A stretch of 64,000 bases of DNA from Desmodus rotundus (Eukaryota > Chordata > Mammalia > Chiroptera > Phyllostomidae). The stretch is from assembly GCF_022682495.2 (NCBI RefSeq), contig NC_071392.1:138022818-138086817 (forward strand), read 5' to 3'. Under the pieces are notes generated by a model. The model had not been told where the DNA came from. It saw nothing but the letters and a program-made list of their open reading frames with translations, and searched no databases. The translations under genes were made by a program, and so were the position numbers. This document shows positions 59,246-64,000 of this stretch, one piece after another. Positions within the stretch are counted from its first letter, which is position 1. Each line of letters opens with the position of its first letter.

Positions 59246-60360
59246 ACAACCATATTCTTCAGTATGATAAGAAACCATCTTCTACCCCCACATTCTCGAC
59301 TTAGGACATTGGCGCAGATAAAACATTCATGCGTGCCTCTGGAAAATAGGTTATGCCTTAATCATGTGAGCAAGCTGTGCTCTATCTATTTTAGAGAAGG
59401 ATTAAGAAGGAAATGTCTGAAGAACAGTATGTTGAGTCTTAGGTTGCAATTTGCTCAGAGCCCCTTGGTCAAACACAGCATTGTCCATTCAGTTTAGGAT
59501 GGAGCCTGGGTCCAATGAAGAGTGTTCAAGTCCTGTAAATCATCTGCTGAACTTTACATAGAAACTTTTAACAAACACCACTGATGCAATGTTTACCAAA
59601 GGAAACACCTTTTTCTAAAGATGTTTATGGGAAGTATCCAAAACATTTTCAAAACAGGTTTTAATTTTAAACCTATAAACATGCTCATGATGGAAAATTT
59701 GATAGAAGAAAAGAAGTATAAAAAGAAAAATTTGAAAAAAAATTTTGTTGTTAGAGAAACCTTCCTTTTTAAGCCCCATGGGTCACCTGACTTCTATCTG
59801 TTTGCTCCAACTCAGGCTTCTGGCAACACATGGGACAGGCCCACCCTCTTTTCCTTTGAATAGCCCATCATGGCTGAAGGCACTGACCCATTCTCTAGCC
59901 TCTGTGCCAGGCTGGGTCTGCTCTTTTACAGTATAAATAGGATAATAATAAAAATGGGCTGAACTGAGGATTTTGGCTTTGCAGGACTAGGCACCCACTC
60001 TAGGGAAAAGGTAATGGGTAATATTAGAAGGGATTCCTAATACATTACTAACACATTGATGCCAGAAAGCTATCAGAAGCTGAGATTGCTTTAGGGGTCA
60101 GCTCTCCTTTCTGCTGTCCCTTGTGGATCACAGAGTTGCCATCTTTTAAGGTAACTTTGCTTTCTCTCAGCTCTACTCTTTCTCTCTAGACCCCTTTCTG
60201 TATCTTTTCTCTTATCAAAGTTTCTGTTTCCATATAATACCACCTTGCCACGACCCCTCTTGGCTCAAAGCAATCTTTTGTTTTCAACATCTACCACCCA
60301 CTACTTCATTTTCTGGTACTAATACTTTCATGCTCCTAAAATACAAATCCTGACCTTGCT
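59246..60360. other. Intergenic sequence without recognised gene
   Basis: Nothing assignable; small ORFs lack coding features. Confidence 0.45.
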
Positions 60361-60361
60361 C

Positions 60362-60386
60362 TGTGTGTGTGTGTGTGTGTGTGTGT
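60362..60386. repeat. (GT)n microsatellite
   Basis: About 12 TG units. Confidence 0.95.
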
Positions 60387-60730
60387 CTTTTAACCAGGTC
60401 ATTCCATAGGTCTTGGGCCAGCCTGTAGCTGTGTGCCCTGGAGCTCAGTGCCTGGCCCTAGATAGATGCATCAGAGCCATGGGATTGGCCCTCCTGGTAG
60501 ACTCCATGCTGTCCAGTAAATGGGCTATGAGGGAAAGAACTGAAACAGCTTCCCTTCACCAGCACAGCAGGCATCCTGATCAGGGTTCAGCCTGCCCAAC
60601 AGAATCCTAATCCTTTACATTCCCAAGCCTTTTATGCACAAACTGCCTTCAAATACACATGACCTATTTATTACCAACACTGTGAGGCAGCTACTTTTTC
60701 CAATTTTAAACAATAAAAAACAAGCAACTA

Positions 60731-60956
60731 GCCCTGGCTGGTGTAGCTTAGTTGGTTGGGCATCATCCCATAAACTAAAAGGTCACCGGTTTGATTCCCA
60801 GTCAGGGTGCATACCTGGGTTGTAAGTTTGGTTCCCTCTTAGGGTGCTTTGGAAGGCAGCCAATCAATGTTTCTCTCTTGTATTGACGTTTTTCTCCCTC
60901 TCTTTCTCCAACCCTTCCCTGCTTTCTAAAATCAAAAATAAAATTAAAAAAATGAA
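60731..60956 (+). mobile_element. VES SINE
   Basis: Head CCCTGGCTGGTGTAGCTTAG, AAGGTCACCGGTTTGATTCC, pyrimidine block and A-rich tail. Perfect 9-bp target-site duplication AAGCAACTA at 60722-60730 and 60957-60965. Confidence 0.92.
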
Positions 60957-61059
60957 AAGCAACTAAAATGAAGTATCTGGCCCCAAGCTACCCTGTTAAC
61001 AAGAGTGGTCTAGAACTGTGGTCTGTTTGATCTTAAGTGTTCTTTCTTCTGTCTTGATG

Positions 61060-61178
61060 CTTCTCAAAATTTAACATACACCAGAATCATTTGGAGGAAG
61101 GGCTTATTAAACCACACATTACTGGGCTCTAGTGCTAGAGTTTCTGATTCAGTAGGTTTAAAAAAAAACTGGGCCATA
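61060..61178 (+). repeat. MER5-type hAT-Charlie DNA transposon
   Basis: CTTCTCAAAATTTAACATAC, CAGAATCATTTGGAGG and GTTTCTGATTCAGTAGGTTT are diagnostic phrases of MER5. Confidence 0.75.
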
Positions 61179-61199
61179 ATCTTAAAAAATGCCATGGTC

Positions 61200-61425
61200 A
61201 TGAAAGTCAAGGGGAGACTGAGAACTCATCCAGACTAAAGAGGACTGAAAAGACTGACAACTAAGTGTAACACACGATTCTGAACTGGATTCTTCTGCTA
61301 TAAAGGACATTTTTGAGACAATTGGTGAATTTGGACTTAGGTCTAAGTCTTAGATGGTAGTTATGTTAGATCCTTGATTACTGTCATGTAGGAGAATGCC
61401 TTTGCTTGTATTATGCACTGGTATT
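61200..61425 (+). repeat. Old repeat related to the copy at 28.9-29.2 kb
   Basis: GAAAAGACTGACAACTAAGTG, CTATAAAGGACATTTTTGAGAC, AATTGGTGAATTTGG. L1M-like; name uncertain. Confidence 0.4.
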
Positions 61426-61769
61426 TATGAGTGATGGAGCAACTGATTTCAAAAGGTTCATAAAAAATGTATTGTACTATATTCAGATCTTTTTTGTGAG
61501 TCTGAAATTGGCCCTGCTTTAAAACCTAATGCCAAAGAAAATCCTGTGTTATTTGTTTACTATATACAGAGGTTATCCATTCACCTTTTATTCTGTATAG
61601 CAAGCCAAAGAAATATGAAATTCATTAATGAGAAATTTATAAATAAAATCACTCAGAGTTAAATAATTGAGAAGCAGTGTTCATGAACTTGTTGGTAATG
61701 TTGGTCGCTGTATTTGAGGTTATGGTTAGAAAGCTGGGAAACTGGAACTAGAGATGGAGAGGGTGGAAT

Positions 61770-62000
61770 AATAATAATATCATGAAACATCTACTGAGTG
61801 CCCATTTGGAGGTACTAATTTTTGTAAGCATTTCATGTACGTTAACTCATTACTCCTCATAGCCATCCAATAAGGGAGATACTTTTGTTAGCCTTATGTT
61901 ATAAGGTGATGAAACAGGCCCACGGAAGCAAATTAACTTCCCCAGGGGAGGAACTAGGACGTGAATCCAGACAGGCTGGCTCCAGGACTGGCACCCTTAA
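61770..62000 (-). repeat. MIR
   Basis: Reversed MIR: CATCTACTGAGTGCCCATTTGG, AACTCATTACTCCTCATAGCC, GATGAAACAGGCCCACGGAAG and GTGAATCCAGACAGGCTGGC. Confidence 0.8.
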
Positions 62001-62339
62001 TCACTGAAGGAAGAATAAGGGCATTCAAGGAACAAAAGAGCAGCCCAACACTGGGAAGATTTGGAGAAGCTGGAGACATTGTTGAGTAAACATCATCTAC
62101 TATGCACCCACATGCATTATGAAAGGGCCTCCCCACCCTGTACTTCTGGTCACAAGAGTCATAGTATAAACATTTGAAAAGAGGGAAATGATTAATAGCT
62201 GAGGCACTGAGTGAAGACCTGTAACTTGGCCAAGTACACCATGAACTTTTGATGTTCTTGGAGTTGCACCCACATGGAGTATGTGCAATGTGGATATTTA
62301 TTGGCAGTGTGTCAAGTTCACATGTATGGGACAAGGCAG

Positions 62340-63175
62340 AGCCAAGGTCTGACTGACAGAATTGCTAAAGATTCAACAAACCACTCTTAGATTTAGACAG
62401 TTTATCACTTACACAGACAGCAAAGAGAAGCCTAAGTCAGAAGTGCCAGCTCCCTGTCATCTTTGATTCACACATCAAAAAGGATGATACCCAAACAAGA
62501 AGGACTGGAAGACTGCACAGAAGTTGTTGGGCACCCTGTTGCTGGGGAGCCAATTCTAGACTGCAGCTAAGAAGTTTTGGTTTTATAGTCTGGGGCTCTG
62601 TTCTGAGGGAGTGAGGGTTAGGTCAGAAAGCCCCATACCTCACAGAACCTGGGAGGCAATGAGAAATGTCTCTGAGAGCCTCGCCGGGGAAGATGGCTCA
62701 TAGCACCTCCTACAGGGCTCCCATCTTCCCGTGTTCTAGGAGTATCGTGAGGTGTTCCCCTAAGTCTCAGATAAGCTATGGTTCCACCCTTTGCCTGTGT
62801 GGGCCAAGGCTGCCAGGGGTACATGGTGAAATCACTCCCCTGCAAAGGGCCATTGAAAGTAGGACGAAGGACAGGATCATGGCAGAGAGAATGCTTGCTG
62901 GACACTGAGAGCTATCCTTTGTGAGGCTTGGCATCTTGCTGGAAGTAAGGTGTAGCATGTGCTGTCCTGGTCCCCTAAAAAAGGTGGTGACATTAGCTGT
63001 GAATGTGGGGGCGGATTGGCAGTATGGGGTCATCAGGGCCCAGAGTCCAGGAGCCTGAAAGGCCTTTCTGCCTCCCTCTACACTACTTTGCTGTATAAAC
63101 TCCTACGACCAGGCTTCCTCCTGCTTAAAAACTCATATTTGTACTACTGATCAAGTCTTGCCAGATCACTCAGAC
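62340..63175. repeat. Possible LTR-like sequence
   Basis: AGACAGTTTATCACTTACACAGACAGCA and GCTGTATAAACTCCTAC resemble phrases of ERVL-type LTRs. No clear termini or target-site duplication, so only tentative. Confidence 0.25.
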
Positions 63176-64000
63176 AGACATTAGTCTTTAGTCATTCCTT
63201 CCCATCTAACTCATCTGACACAATGTATTGATGGTTTGACTGTAAACTAAACACTTGTTTGACATCCACTGTGATCAGAATGAATAGTGCTTGGCACAGA
63301 AAGACAAAAGGCACACTGTCCACATATCTTTCTCTTCAGCCCATGTCATTGTCTCAAATTGTTTTCTAAAATAAAAAATGGCAAGTTCTAGTTTTATTTG
63401 TCACCCTCTCTGCTTATCTAGATTTAAATTCAAGAACCACTGGAATTTGTGATGTCTTCATTGAAAACTCAAGCCTGGATGGCTCACTTATCTCCCTCTG
63501 ATGTTCCCTAGATTTTGCTTCAATTGGGTCTCAGTCATTTTCTGTGTTAAATCCTCGTACGCTCACATTTTCTTTGGATTTCTCTGCAGTGCCTAGAAAA
63601 GGGGCTAGAAGTTAGCCTCAAACGGCAATGGACTGATTTGCTTGCACTAAATAGGAAGTGATCAGTATGGAAAGGAGCCAGGAACAGATAGTTTTGCTTT
63701 TGTCTGCACTTTATGAGGTTGATATACTGAGCTTCGACATTTGATTATATGTTATATGCTTGTGTTCTTAGAGGCAAATTTTAAGACTATTTTGTCTCTT
63801 TTATATCGGCTTATGTTTAGGTCACTTTGACCATTCAATTTGCAGCAAGTAAAGAAGAGACCAGACTCTAGTTTGACATTTCTGATGACTGCCTCCTTTC
63901 AGCTGGAAGGTGGAGTGTTAGATGAAATCTCAGGCTGATTCTTGACTTTTTCTTTATCAGTGTCTTGCATCTATGTCCAAGAGACCTCTTTATAATTGTC
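63176..64000. other. Intergenic sequence without recognised gene
   Basis: No exon of SCGB3A2, the next gene in human, was seen. Confidence 0.45.

Noticed and set aside
47000..64000. SCGB3A2, expected next to SPINK1 from human gene order
   Set aside because: No secretoglobin signal-peptide or Phe-Leu-rich exon was recognised on the plus strand; it probably lies beyond 64 kb.
1..64000. CRISPR arrays, operons, phage or bacterial mobile systems
   Set aside because: No regularly spaced repeats or prokaryotic genes; introns, SINEs and LINEs show the DNA is mammalian.

Overview
The window is nuclear DNA from a mammal, almost certainly a microbat (Yangochiroptera). The main evidence is at least ten copies of the tRNA-derived bat SINE VES, on both strands, several still flanked by near-perfect target-site duplications. 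Other support is bat-type L1 3' ends and an ORF1-only, HAL1-like retrotransposon, on a background of old mammalian MIR, L2, L1M and MER5 remnants. The bat family cannot be told from the sequence alone.

The only complete protein-coding gene I can support is SPINK1 (pancreatic secretory trypsin inhibitor) on the minus strand. Its four coding exons lie at 46423-46369, 45648-45617, 45442-45336 and 41697-41652. All splice sites are GT-AG and the intron phases keep the frame. The product is 79 residues, as in human, with a signal peptide and one Kazal domain carrying all six cysteines. A TATA box lies upstream and an AATAAA signal lies in the short 3' UTR.

The second gene signal is a GC-rich, CpG-island-like block at about 17.22-17.65 kb ending in a consensus splice donor on the minus strand. 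From the conserved mammalian order JAKMIP2-SPINK1, with both genes on the same strand, I read it as the promoter and first, mostly untranslated, exon of JAKMIP2. On that reading 1-17.2 kb is JAKMIP2 intron 1 and 17.7-41.5 kb is the intergenic space to SPINK1. No JAKMIP2 coding exon was recognised, and SCGB3A2, the next gene beyond SPINK1 in human, was not found before 64 kb.

Layout: 1-17 kb is intronic sequence with VES copies, a betaretrovirus-type solo LTR (1.8-2.4 kb) set between 45-bp direct repeats, and a second, ERV1-like solo LTR (6.56-7.74 kb) holding a tandem array of 27-30 bp units. 17-32 kb holds the JAKMIP2 promoter, MIR and L2 remnants, an L1 3' half at 20.9-21.8 kb and much old unassigned repeat. 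32.3-33.8 kb is a nearly complete HAL1-like element with 16-bp target-site duplications. 34-41.5 kb has G-rich tracts, microsatellites and a possible decayed ERV. 41.5-46.6 kb is SPINK1, whose intron 3 carries a sense-oriented L1 tail and a VES. 47-64 kb is non-coding, dominated by L2 (a long copy at 48.6-49.9 kb), MIR, L1 tails and VES.

Nothing here looks like a novel multi-gene system. The unusual points are structural: the long direct repeats around the solo LTR, the tandem array inside the second LTR, the HAL1-like element, and an L1-derived polyadenylation signal inside SPINK1. All calls come from reading the sequence; repeat family names and edges need a repeat-library search.
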